Shown here in pieces: positions 54,122-64,000 of a stretch of 64,000 nucleotides of DNA; positions within the stretch are counted from its first letter, which is position 1; every line of letters begins with the position of its first letter. Position numbers and translations under genes: made by a program. Source of the DNA: Dipteronia dyeriana (taxonomy: Eukaryota > Streptophyta > Magnoliopsida > Sapindales > Sapindaceae). The stretch lies in contig CM065303.1 of the NCBI GenBank assembly GCA_032871835.1, forward strand, positions 23,872,001 to 23,936,000, read 5' to 3'. Under the pieces are notes generated by a model. It was not told the origin of the DNA and made no database searches. It saw nothing but the letters and a program-made list of their open reading frames with translations.

Positions 54122-54798
54122 TTTGTGTAAAGAAAGTGGAGAGAAACAGATATAGAATTGATGCATAGAAAGGCAACTGCAGGCGTGACTATGTTTTAAT
54201 ATAAAAACACAAAAGCGTTTTTTGTTCTGTGAAATACGATGCGTAACCAATTTGTGTGCACGAGACAAAGTCACACGCATCGGTTTAAAAAAAAAGGAAA
54301 AAATATATAATTTGTTTTTACATCAGATGTGAAATAGGCATGCAATGTTAATATCTATATACATATATATATATATATAAGAATTAGAATTGTTCTAGTT
54401 AGTTTTTTCTTTAAAGAAAGTGTTTCTTCAAGTTTTTTTTCTCTACATCCTCCATTCAAGTTCCTGAGACCGTGACGTACCCACACGCAGTTACCAATCC
54501 TGGGAGATAGCGAGGAAGATCGAGTGGTTCAGACAGAAGCACATCGTAAAGTGAAAGAGCCTCCAAACGTTGGTAAGATCGGTTCAGACAGAAGCATAAC
54601 GTAAAATGAAGGAGCCTCCAAACGTTGGTATGTTATTCTGATTTTATTGATTACAATTTTCTATGTATACATATTGTATGTATTAGTTTCGAAAAATAAT
54701 TACGATCCCAAGTTCACTGGTCCCAAATACAGATTATGATCTATATAAAAATTTTAAAACCTAGTTCCGCTGCTTATCCGGTGAACGGGGTTCCAACA
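53196..54798 (+). repeat. 5'-truncated LTR of the Copia A family
   Basis: The fragment starts TGTTGGGATTGCGG, equal to an internal point of LTR A (about 28812), and ends ggggttccaaca at 54798 like the true LTR end. It is 1603 bp against 1588 bp for the matching part of 28812-30400. No primer-binding site follows and no target duplication is seen. Confidence 0.85.
54091..54119. repeat. (GA)n microsatellite
   Basis: About 14 GA units in the LTR fragment. They are absent from the two full LTRs of element A. Confidence 0.9.
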
Positions 54799-57700
54799 TG
54801 AATGTGGGTGAAGAACATGTTCCACACACCTATGAGTGGAGAGTGTGTTTCACCCCTAACCCAAACTTCAGTTTTAAGGGCATAAATGGAATTATAATTA
54901 AATTTGGAGTCGGATAGTGGTGGTCCCATGATCGGGAAAGTCTGGGAAAACGGCGAGTGTGTCTCACTCTCCTCCGGTGCGAGTGAGCGTTGGCATTATG
55001 TGCATAAGTGGTTCTGGTGTTGACACGTGGGCACACCAGAAGATGACACATGGTGGGTTTTTTTCTTTTGTGACAAGTGGCACATTCTCACTCTGACACG
55101 TGGCATCAATGTGTGTGAAAGAAACCACTGACGGTTTCCAGCCACCGGGGAAGTTTCTGACAATGGTTTCAGACTACTGGAATAGTAACCGGTTGCCATG
55201 TCATCACTGATCGGACCGGTTCTCGGTTCTGATCCTCCGGCCATAAGTTTTCCAGCGACCGGAGACATTTTCAGTGATTTTTTCCGATGTCCAGTAAGTG
55301 TTTTTCCGGTGACCAAAAGGCGGTTTCCCGACGACCATAAATGGTTTCCCGACGACAGATGGCGGTTTTCCGGCGAAGAAAATTAAAAAAAAAATTAAGG
55401 TTTATTTATTTAATTATTCCATTGATTTTTTTTTAGCTCCAATGTGAGCTAAATTAATACCCTGTTAATTTCGGATGAGATTTTTTAATAAGACGGATTC
55501 TAGCACGAATTCAAGTGACAAAATTTGGTATAGATTTCAATGATAGTTTCTAGAATGATTTTCGGTGACGGTTTCTGGTTACGGTTTTCGGTACGGTTTC
55601 CGATGACGGTCTCAAGTGCGATTTCCAATAGCAGTTTTCGATACAGATTTCAATGATGGTTTCCGATGGTATTTTTGATCACCATTGATTTTTCCAGTAG
55701 GAATTTTAGCACTGTTTTCTAACGGTCATGGAATTTTCCTGTGAAAAATTTGACCACCGAAATTTAGTTTCAGTGGGAGCTATATATGTTGAAAAGCCTT
55801 CATTCAGAATTCTCCGTCTAATTAATTATGCAATCGGGAAAAAAAATTATTAGAATGTACAATGGAAATGTACAAGATCATTGAAAGACGAATTTTTCTA
55901 AATGACTTAGAAAAAAATTTAGAATAAATTTGCATTATCTCATATGTCTTAATGGAGAAGATTTCATGAATCTTATTATTGACATATAGTCGCAGTCAAT
56001 GACTCATGTTTTTATGTGGAGAGATGCAGTGGATAGTCTTTTAATAAATTTTTCCGAAAAATTAATAGATCTATAAGGTTGGAAAAGCTAGAGTATGGTA
56101 CCATGATGTATTTTGGTCATATAGCTTGTGAACTAGAAATCGTAGAGGAGTGTTACATTCTTGGAAATGTGAGGCAATCTACTACATCCGCAATGAATAT
56201 TCATAGTGCTAGGCACATGAGTTGTTGCACACGCGAAAGATGACCGAATATTTTAGTAAATGACAATTAGATGAGTTGTGAAGACTTAGAGAGTCTTTCT
56301 CAGTGGAGATCGATATAAATATGAAACGTATAGAATAAATAACATGTAAAGTCACATATTTTAAGAAAATACTGTGGTTTTAATAAACCGTTTTATAGTA
56401 AATAATTTTGGTTTATTTACTTTGTAGTAAAAACGGTTTGACCCATAAAATATTTTGTTGGGACTTGTGCAGTGTATTCTTCTGTTATTTATATGATCAC
56501 TTGTTTTGAGAATTCTAAATTATTGAGTACAATATTAGAATTAGAATTTTTTGTAAAGTACTAAATTAATGATGATTAAATTTTTGGAAACGGATGGTAA
56601 TTAAACGCTTTGATGGCTTTTTCGATTCTGGTTCTTAAATTGGTTCATCATTTGTTCGGTCAGCGTTTGCAGCAAAATTAAATGTGTGTATTTTTGAAAA
56701 TTAATATGCTTGTATAGTAGATTGTATGTCTCTACATAGATTAGCATAAAATATAGATTATATATCTATAATATTATGGCCAATTTATTTACGATAAACT
56801 AAATCTTGTAATCTAGGGAATAGAGATACAATAAGGTTTAGTGTATTTTAAGAGTAAGATGGTCTTGAGACTATAATATGAATCATGATTGAACTTTGGC
56901 ATAGTACTTATTGCTCGACATACAAGATGTGAAGGCTTATCAAGCCAGAAGTTAAATTACTCCCATCATATTGCGGAGTAAGTTAAATAGTAATTTCACA
57001 TATATGTTTTACAAGTATAATAGGATTTAAGTAAAGTGGTTTATCTTTCAGAGTTTTGGCTTGAAAGGAAGATTTTATTAGTATTTTGAGTACTAAAATT
57101 TAGTATGTACGGTATCAAGTTTTAGAGTACTTATAAGAAGCGTCAAAATTAGTGGCAGCCTCCAAAAGGATATAAAACATGAAACATCCACTAAACGATC
57201 TGATCTCTTATGATAGTTGGAATATATAAAATTAATATGACACATTTCGATCGCATCATTTTGGTAGTAGAAGATGAGAGGCGGCTTAGGCTTTTAGCCA
57301 ATTTTATATGAACGATTTCAATTTGTACAAAACTTTTAGTTTGAGCATATTTGTGGAAATAGATATTTCCAAAAGGAGAAGAGAATCCAGTCATAACCAC
57401 TTAATCTTAGATCGGAATATGCAAACTAAAATAGCTTGTTGACGTTGTGACAAGCTGGGTCATTTTCACTCATAAGTTTCTGGCTAGGTATTTTCTTTTT
57501 GAATCTCGTCCTCTGTGGACGGTAGATAAGTAAAGATATACTGTCTAACAATAAACTGTAAAGCACATTTTGAGTAAAGTTAGATAATTAGAGACAATAT
57601 GTATATGTGTTAGAACGATTTTTAGAGTTAAGTACCTACAAACTAGGTTTGCATGGTATCATAATTTTGAACTCCATTATGTTTTTATATATACTTGAGA

Positions 57701-59723
57701 TCTAACTTGGTTTTAGTGTCTACGGTTGTCCTCATTGATTCAGGTTATCATTAATGACCATGATGGTTATATGAATATTATTTTAGCAAATTATATTCAT
57801 ATGGTGCTTGAAAGTTTAATGGTTTTATAATGTTATACGTCAGTAGAGTTAAAATTTGTTTGTTTTTCAATCATTACAATGGTAATGGTGCTGCTTTTTT
57901 GGCATGCTAAATTAAGTCATGTTGGACTAAATAGAATGAGTATATTAGTCAGAGAGGACTAATTGAACTTATTCGTCTTAAAGGTCATGCAAATTATCTA
58001 GCAAGAAAAACAACTAGAAAACCATTTAATAAGGAACTAGATCAGAAATTCTATTGCAACTAATTCATTATTACATTTGTGATTCAACGAGTGTAAAGAC
58101 TAGATTGAAATTTCATATCTAGTTACATTCATTAATATCTTTAGAAGTCTCGGTTATATCTATTTGATCTCTCATAAATCGAAAGCATTGGATTGCATTC
58201 AGATTATTTGGCTGAGGATCATATTAGATAATTAATTTTTGAGTTTAAAGAATAAACCGAGTACGTAAATATTTTTCTGAACGATTCAAGGAATTGTTTA
58301 GTAAGAAAGATATAAAAATATATTTATTTATTCCTAGGATTTTGCAACAAATTCTGTAGCGGAAAGAAGGAATTAAATACTGTTGGAAATGGTTAAGTCT
58401 GTGATTGTGCATGTGAATTATTTAGTATCTTACTAGAAAATATGATAATTGCTACCTACTTACTTAATCATGTTCCATTTGATCAAACACTTATACACCA
58501 TATGAATTTGGGACATGTAGATAACATGGTCTGAATAATCTAAACCCTGGGTGTATATAGATTATGTATATAATCCATCTCATAGAAATGAGAAATTGGA
58601 TGCAAGAAGAGAAGTTGTATCTTTGTTTGATACTCTGTGCATTCCCAATGATTAAATAAACGATGGTGTATAATTAGATAGAAGTGTGACTGAATTTGAA
58701 TCACAAGATGTCATTATTAGAGAATAAATTTCTTAGTAGAAGTGAATGTAATATAGATATCTATTTTTTTTTAGAATTAGATTATCTGTGTTAATATGCG
58801 AGTGACGGTAACTTGATCCTCCATCCTTAGTGAGAGTGGAATTATAAATGGATCTTTCATCCCTAGTGGGAGTGAAAGTGGAAATCTACACCCTATTAGG
58901 AGGATAAATCCTCAAGGATCTTTCATCCTTAGTGGGAGTGAAACATTTGTTAAATCATCCACTGTAATAATTTACCAACTCGTGTACATAATCACCAAAC
59001 TACCCCATTTCATCTTTCGGAGATTGAAAGGGAAGTTTTGATGATTACTTCGGTTGACAGTGATTAGCCAAAAATTTTAGACTTGAGCTATCACTTATAT
59101 CTACTAAGTGAATATATGAATGAAAGCAATGGAAGAGGAGATGGAGTTTAGAAAAGTGATCATGACCAGGACTTGATTCACTTACCGCCTGGTCATTAGA
59201 CTGTTATGAGCGTATGTATTCCATATATATCATATGGAAGGCGGAAAGTACTAATGAGAGGTATAAGGCACTATTAATTGCAAATGAAGAAACTTATTCT
59301 CTGGAAGTAAAGTTTTCTTCTATATGCCTTATTCTAGCACTAGTAACATATTTGAACCTGAAATTACATTAGATAGATGTAATGATTGTACTTCTCGATA
59401 GAGAACTAGCAGAAGAGATTTATATGGAATAGCCTGTAAATTTTTGTTTCAAAGGACTAAGAGCGCATAAACGTGCTTACGTAATTCATGGTTTGAAACA
59501 ATCCTCAAAAAAGTGGTATATTTTATTTCATCAAGCTGTAATGGCTTACAGATTAATGATGACTAAAGATAGTCATGGTAAGTACACTAAATAGGTTAAG
59601 GATAATTTTTATTATTATCTATATATGTGGACTATATGTCTTGGCTAGAAATAATGAAGAGTTTGTAAAACCATAAGGAAATGGTAATTCTCAAATTTCT
59701 TTGAGATTTTATATGAGCAATGT

Positions 59724-59754
<31 letters not shown>

Positions 59755-61000
59755 TAGGAGTGAGAGTTGATTCTGAATGAACAATTATAAGCTCATAGAT
59801 ACTCCTATTGTGAAATTACAAACTATTAACCTCAATGTGTACCTTGAAACTCCATAAGATCAAGTTATTAAATACAAGTTCTTTATGTTAGTACCATGCA
59901 TAGTCTCATGTACATTGTTATATGTACAAAGTCTATTCTTAGTTACGTCGTAAGATTGATGAGTGAACACCATTATAATCCTTGATTACAGCATTGAGAT
60001 GTTGTCAAGAGGATTATGACATACCTTGAAAGTACGACTAACTAATAAGTGTACATTGTGATATGTACAAGGCCCAATAGAAATTATGCTACAAGATTGG
60101 TAAATGTATACCAATATAATCCTAGATTGAGAGGATTATGATATAACTTTAATAGTAAGGAAATTTATCGTTAATGCTAGCATAATTACACACATAATGT
60201 AATAAAAAATATGTCGTCAGGTTGAGACCAGCATTCTTACACGTGTGATCACCTTAGTTGCCGAGATAGCAAGCTGAGATGAGACATATATATTAGAGAA
60301 TATGTAGGATATATTTTCACGGAGCTAGTATATATGAATATGTCGCATTGACTTTGTCAAGATGAGGTTCACAATAAATATCCTAATATATTTTAGAACC
60401 GATCATGATAGACCCCACTATCATTGACGGCTAATTCAAGCCAAATTTGAGATCTTAATGTGGCGCTAGAGAGAGGCGAGCTTTTAAGAACTCGGGTTAG
60501 TCACGAGAGTTGTGACTAGACTAAGATCTGTACAGTGGATAATATAAAGACATGCATTCTTATTTAGAATGAAATTCACTGTGACACGTGTTTCATACCA
60601 CGTGTGCTATATGTGACCGATGTGGAAAATGAGAGAACGAATCCCTACTTCCTCATTGTGTAAGTTCCATTGAAGTTTTACGTTAACTTCAAACAGTGCC
60701 TTATGACCATTCACTCTATCTTGAAGTGGCAGGATAGTGTTAGCACCTTTAGCGTGTTATTTCTGTGGCTATGATAATTCAACCTATGGGGCACATCTAT
60801 GGTAGCAGTTGTTCTGGAAACAGAGAGATAGAGATGAAATGGGAAGATTTAATGAATTTTTATCTGACTTATGTATTCACCGATCAACCAATTGTATTTG
60901 TTACAATTGTGAATACATGAAATGTGATAAAGTCAATTAAATCTAGGATACAATAATGAACAATATTATCTCTTGTAAATAGAGAATTAACATTTGAGAT
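54799..61000 (+). mobile_element. Highly degenerate Copia retrotransposon, internal region
   Basis: A leader with many cggtttcc/ttttccgg-type motifs (55120-55730) is followed by a stop-riddled gag and pol on the plus strand and then the LTR at 61001. The region contains no long open frame. No 5' LTR or primer-binding site was found at the left side, where a truncated LTR of another family lies instead. This appears to be one of the oldest elements in the window. Confidence 0.7.
57420..60070 (+). pseudogene. Decayed Copia gag end and pol (zinc knuckle, integrase, RT)
   Basis: A zinc-knuckle remnant (CDKLGHFHS, near 57450) is followed by the integrase N-terminal region (WHAKLSHVGLNRMSILVREG, about 57900-57965). 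An integrase core trace comes next (NSVAERRN, near 58350). The reverse transcriptase entry is near 59130-59240 (AMEEEMEF, then IHLPPGH). At about 59610 the catalytic box reads YVDY in place of YVDD, followed by a frameshift. An RT C-terminal piece (HSLMYIVICTKSILSYVVRL) is near 59890-59950. Essentially every segment contains stops. The order is Copia-like. RNase H was not found. Confidence 0.75.
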
Positions 61001-61875
61001 TGTTAGCTATATTTTATTGATTGTTCATAGGTCACACGATGCATTTACCCTATATGAACACTTTTGATAATGATGATAGTATTTGTGTTTGGATGTTTTA
61101 AAGGCTCCTCTGTATATATCACATCTTACGCCATTTAAGGAGTGACAGGTGTTGATTAATAAGGTTGCACCCATGATGGGCTTATGATAACTTAACTGTG
61201 TTGGCCCCATTTGTGTGAGTGGGAGATATTAGTATATTTTGGTATAGGTTGGAGACCCATTATACACCCAAGTGGGCCAAAATCAAAACATGCTTGGAGA
61301 GCCCAAAATCCATGCACACCAAGCCCAAGCCACCTAGCCAAATGCATGCCAAGCCCAACACCAACTTGTACAACTGCATGTGCGGTTTTTATGTAAAAGG
61401 CAATCAGTTGAGAAACTGATTGAATATAAAATGTACACAAAAATACAAGAGGCGAATACAAGAAAAAGAAAGGCTGTGTAGTTTTGGCATAGTATGAAAA
61501 AGACAGTAGTATACGCATGAGAAAGATGCAATATGGGTTGTCTGATGTTGTCATGTATATGCATTATGCATGTGTGCAATATGCATGAGATACATGAGAA
61601 AATTTGTACAGCATTATAGAGTGTAAATAACATGCATGAGAGTATTGCATGTAAGAGACTAAGAGTACATGAGTTTATACAGAGAATATAAACACAAATA
61701 AATGTGGAGAAAATTCTATGAATTTTCTCTCAGATAAGATCAGAGTGTGGGTTCTTGCATTGTGATCAAAGAGGACTTTCCGATCGTGTGATTGTCCTCC
61801 GACCGGTAATACAGTTCCAGGTGTTCGATCCAGTTTTCGTTAGAATTCGGATTTCCGTATGGTGAACGGTAATGA
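61001..61875 (+). repeat. 3' LTR of the degenerate Copia element (end approximate)
   Basis: It begins TGTTAGCTATATTTTATTG after gagat, typical of a Copia 3' LTR start. It ends near cgtatggtgaacggtaatg, resembling Copia LTR ends of the type ...ccgtatggtgaacggtaaca. A TATA-like tataaac is at 61687. The exact 3' end and the target duplication could not be fixed. Confidence 0.6.
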
Positions 61876-62810
61876 TCCGAATTCGTTTTAAATTATACCG
61901 AATTTATTTTCATTATCAAATATATCATTTTTTTTATTTAGAAAAATATTATCGGATAATTAAAATGAAAAATGATACAGAGTGAGAGAGAGAGAGGAAT
62001 TATATCAGGTCTGCCCAGATTCAAGAATAATATCTGAAAAAATAAAATAAAAAAGAAACACACTCTCTCGTTGTGACGTTGTGACGTTGTGCTAGAGCTC
62101 TACCCAAGAATGCAAACACTCTCTCTTCATCGCATACTCATCTAGTCTTCTCTCTCCAGATCTAATAAAACGCCTATGCTATAGCATAAATTCAGATCCT
62201 ATTTTATTAAGTGGTAATGGTGATGAATGTCACCTTTTTGTTGGTCACTTGTAGTGATGCCACCTTTATAATAAGTTAAGTTTAAAAGGCACCTATTATG
62301 GTGAGCTACCGAAATTGCCCTTAAATAATCGATATTTTATTCTTTAAAGGTTTTCGTCTAATAAAGTTGTCTGAAAATCAATCATCTACTCCATTTTTTC
62401 TTCACAAAACGAGCTCCATTCCAGATATTGCACATATTCCAGATTTTGCACAAGAAGGTAAAATAATATTTCTGATCTTCATTTCCATTTTTTATTGTAT
62501 TTCTATGTGGTATAACACTGTATGAACATTTATGAACATGTTGTCTCAATTTTTTTATTTTGATGTCCTGGAGTTGTAAACCTTTTACAAAGAATGAATG
62601 AACATGTATGCATATTTTTTTGTATATATATTTGGGCGAGTTGAGTTGTAGTGGTGCAAACAAGTTTATAATCTTGAGCATAAAAGCTGAAAATGTTTTA
62701 AAAAAAGGTTGAAACATTTGTAAAAAAGCTCAGAAATGTGAAACTAAGTCTCGATCAAATTCTAAAGAAAGCTTGATTCCAAAAATAGATGCTGGACACG
62801 TAAAAAGAAA
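61876..62810. other. Non-coding flank upstream of the Mutator-like transposase
   Basis: It contains a short (GA)n run near 61985, a tgacgttg triplet repeat near 62080-62097, and AT-rich DNA. It could include the terminal inverted repeat of the Mutator-like element, but no end could be defined. Confidence 0.4.
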
Positions 62811-63150
62811 AGCTCGATCCCTGGAAAAAAAGCTCGATCCTTGGCAAAAAAAGCTCGATCCATCAGAAAAAAGCTCGATCCCTGCCAAAAAAAGCTCGAT
62901 CTCACACACAAATAGCTCGATCCCTCACACAAATAGCTCGATCCCTTTTGAAAAAGGCTCGATACCCCATAAAAAAAGCACGATCCCTCACAAAAAAGCT
63001 CGATCTGTAAAAGTAAAAGGTCGAGCCATATGAAAAAAAGCTCGAGTTATATGAAAAAAAGCTCGAGCCATATATTAAAGCTCGGTCATGTACAAAAACG
63101 GCTCGATCATATACAAAAAAAGCTCGATCAATTTTTTAAAAAAGCTTCAT
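62811..63150. repeat. GCTCGATC minisatellite, about 16 units
   Basis: Units of about 17-25 bp have the form aaaaaagctcgatccct. The core gctcgatc drifts to gctcgag in the 3' copies (gctcgagcc, gctcgagtt). It is an open frame by chance (KKLDP/KSSIP repeats). It ends about 100 bp before the transposase ATG, so it may lie in that gene's 5' leader. Confidence 0.9.
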
Positions 63151-63251
63151 ATCTTACACTTTTGATTTTTGTTTAATCCTTTATAATTGTAAATTTAATA
63201 TGAAATATTTTTTTCCTTATTAATGGTTTTTGATGTGGTTTTGATAGGACA

Positions 63252-64000
63252 ATGGATAGAGTGAGAATAGTCATATCTTACCACGGTCGATGTGAGCAAT
63301 TACCAGACGGAAATCAGAGGTATTTAGGTTCCGATAACCAAGGTTTGTATGTGTCAAAGAATTTGAGTTACGACTAACTGATGTCGATAGTGAAAACCAT
63401 TGTGAAGTTTGATGAGAACAAATACAGTGCTGAGCTACAGTCTCTATCAATTGTTCATGGGACTACATGTCGTACATTTATAAGAAACAATGACGATGTT
63501 CAGTTTATGCTAGGGGAAGATAGGGTGATCCCTCAAGTATGTGTTAGTCTAATCGAGATGCCAACAAGAGGTGTCATTGGTGAGGATATCCCTCATCCTG
63601 ATAACACCCAACAATTTTGATCGTCAGGCGGAAGCAACCAGTTGTTCACAGAAAGAAGTGGGATTGATGGTCGAGAAAACATATGTGTTGTCCCACCGGA
63701 AGTAGTCGCCCATGATAATAGACCGGAACCTCAATTCGACGATGTATTTGGTTGTCATATTGAGATGAATGGTAGAGAGTACAACCACCAATACAATGAG
63801 ATCTACAATGACATCAACAATGAGGAGAATACAGAACTGAATGTTGGGGTGAATCATGAGGTGGTTAATGAGGGCAATTTAAATTCTGTAGAAAATGTAG
63901 AAGACAATCAGGATGATGCAGAACCTGTCGAAAAGAAAAGACGTGTAAGACATGTACACAGATTTAGTTCCAGTGCACCAGATATAGTTGGGACTGCAGA
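63252..64000 (+). pseudogene. MuDR-like (Mutator) transposase, N-terminal part, runs off the window
   Basis: From ATG 63252 one frame runs to the window end with two stops (TAA about 63375 and TGA 63618-63620). It reads MDRVRIVISYHGRCEQLPDG, then GLYVSKNLSYD, MSIVKTIVKFDENKYSAELQ and RTFIRNNDDVQFMLGEDRVI. The short beta-rich opening plus the R/NDDDVxFFL-like box is the N-terminal domain of plant MuDR/MURA-type transposases. An acidic Asn/Glu-rich linker and a basic KKRRVRHVHR follow. The catalytic DDE domain, zinc knuckle and SWIM finger would be to the right. It is a pseudogene if the stops are real. Confidence 0.75.

Noticed and set aside
62773..63033. Frame encoding KKLDP/KSSIP repeats
   Set aside because: It is the minisatellite translated by chance. 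The unit length varies from copy to copy, and the frame stops before the transposase.
62811..63150. CRISPR-like array
   Set aside because: Units are short, variable and without distinct spacers. The setting is a eukaryotic genome, so it is a minisatellite.

Overview
The window is a stretch of eudicot plant nuclear DNA made almost entirely of layered transposable elements, with no intact host gene visible. A eudicot is inferred from a TIR-NBS-LRR type resistance gene remnant (leucine-rich repeats followed by the post-LRR/C-JID domain; this class is absent from grasses). A plant beta-xylosidase exon and the plant-type Copia, Tat/Athila-like Ty3/gypsy, hAT, CACTA and Mutator elements agree with this.

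Layout, left to right. 1-699: 3' end of a Copia element whose LTR cuts a glycoside-hydrolase family 3 exon (700-928, minus). 1354-6135: a dead full-length hAT transposon with terminal inverted repeats, a near-perfect 8-bp target duplication and a ~200-bp higher-order tandem repeat. 6648-9117: a gypsy-type LTR. 9118-40595: a nested stack on an old minus-strand gypsy background. Its reverse transcriptase piece (9118-10254) was split by Copia element A (10255-30400, target duplication CCCAC), and A was split inside its RNase H by element C (17407-27965). C is a Sirevirus-like element with large LTRs, a gag and an envelope-like third ORF but no recognisable protease, integrase or reverse transcriptase. 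The gypsy protease/gag side is further interrupted by a solo LTR (30425-31836, duplication GTCTT), a minus-strand Sirevirus-like fragment B (32791-35906) and a CACTA element (37458-39012, duplication GAG) inside the gypsy LTR.

40596-46900 is AT-rich and gene-poor, with a small inverted-repeat element, tRNA-like sequences and a ~155-bp degenerate tandem repeat. 47270-50553 (minus) is the 3' part of a TNL pseudogene. It is broken by a PIF/Harbinger-like MITE (TTA duplications), a solo Copia LTR and, at its 5' edge, a second truncated hAT copy (50554-52549). 52550-54798 holds LTR fragments of the same families as B and A. 54799-61875 is a very degenerate plus-strand Copia element. 62811-63150 is a GCTCGATC minisatellite, and 63252-64000 is the start of a MuDR-like transposase with two stop codons that runs off the window.

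The most noteworthy items are the pol-less gag plus envelope-like element C, the insertion order that can be read from open frames and target duplications, the TNL gene whose frame can be followed across three insertions, and palindrome-like ACCGCGG/ACCGTGG clusters in the LTRs of several families. All calls come from reading the sequence and recognising families; no alignments or searches were run.
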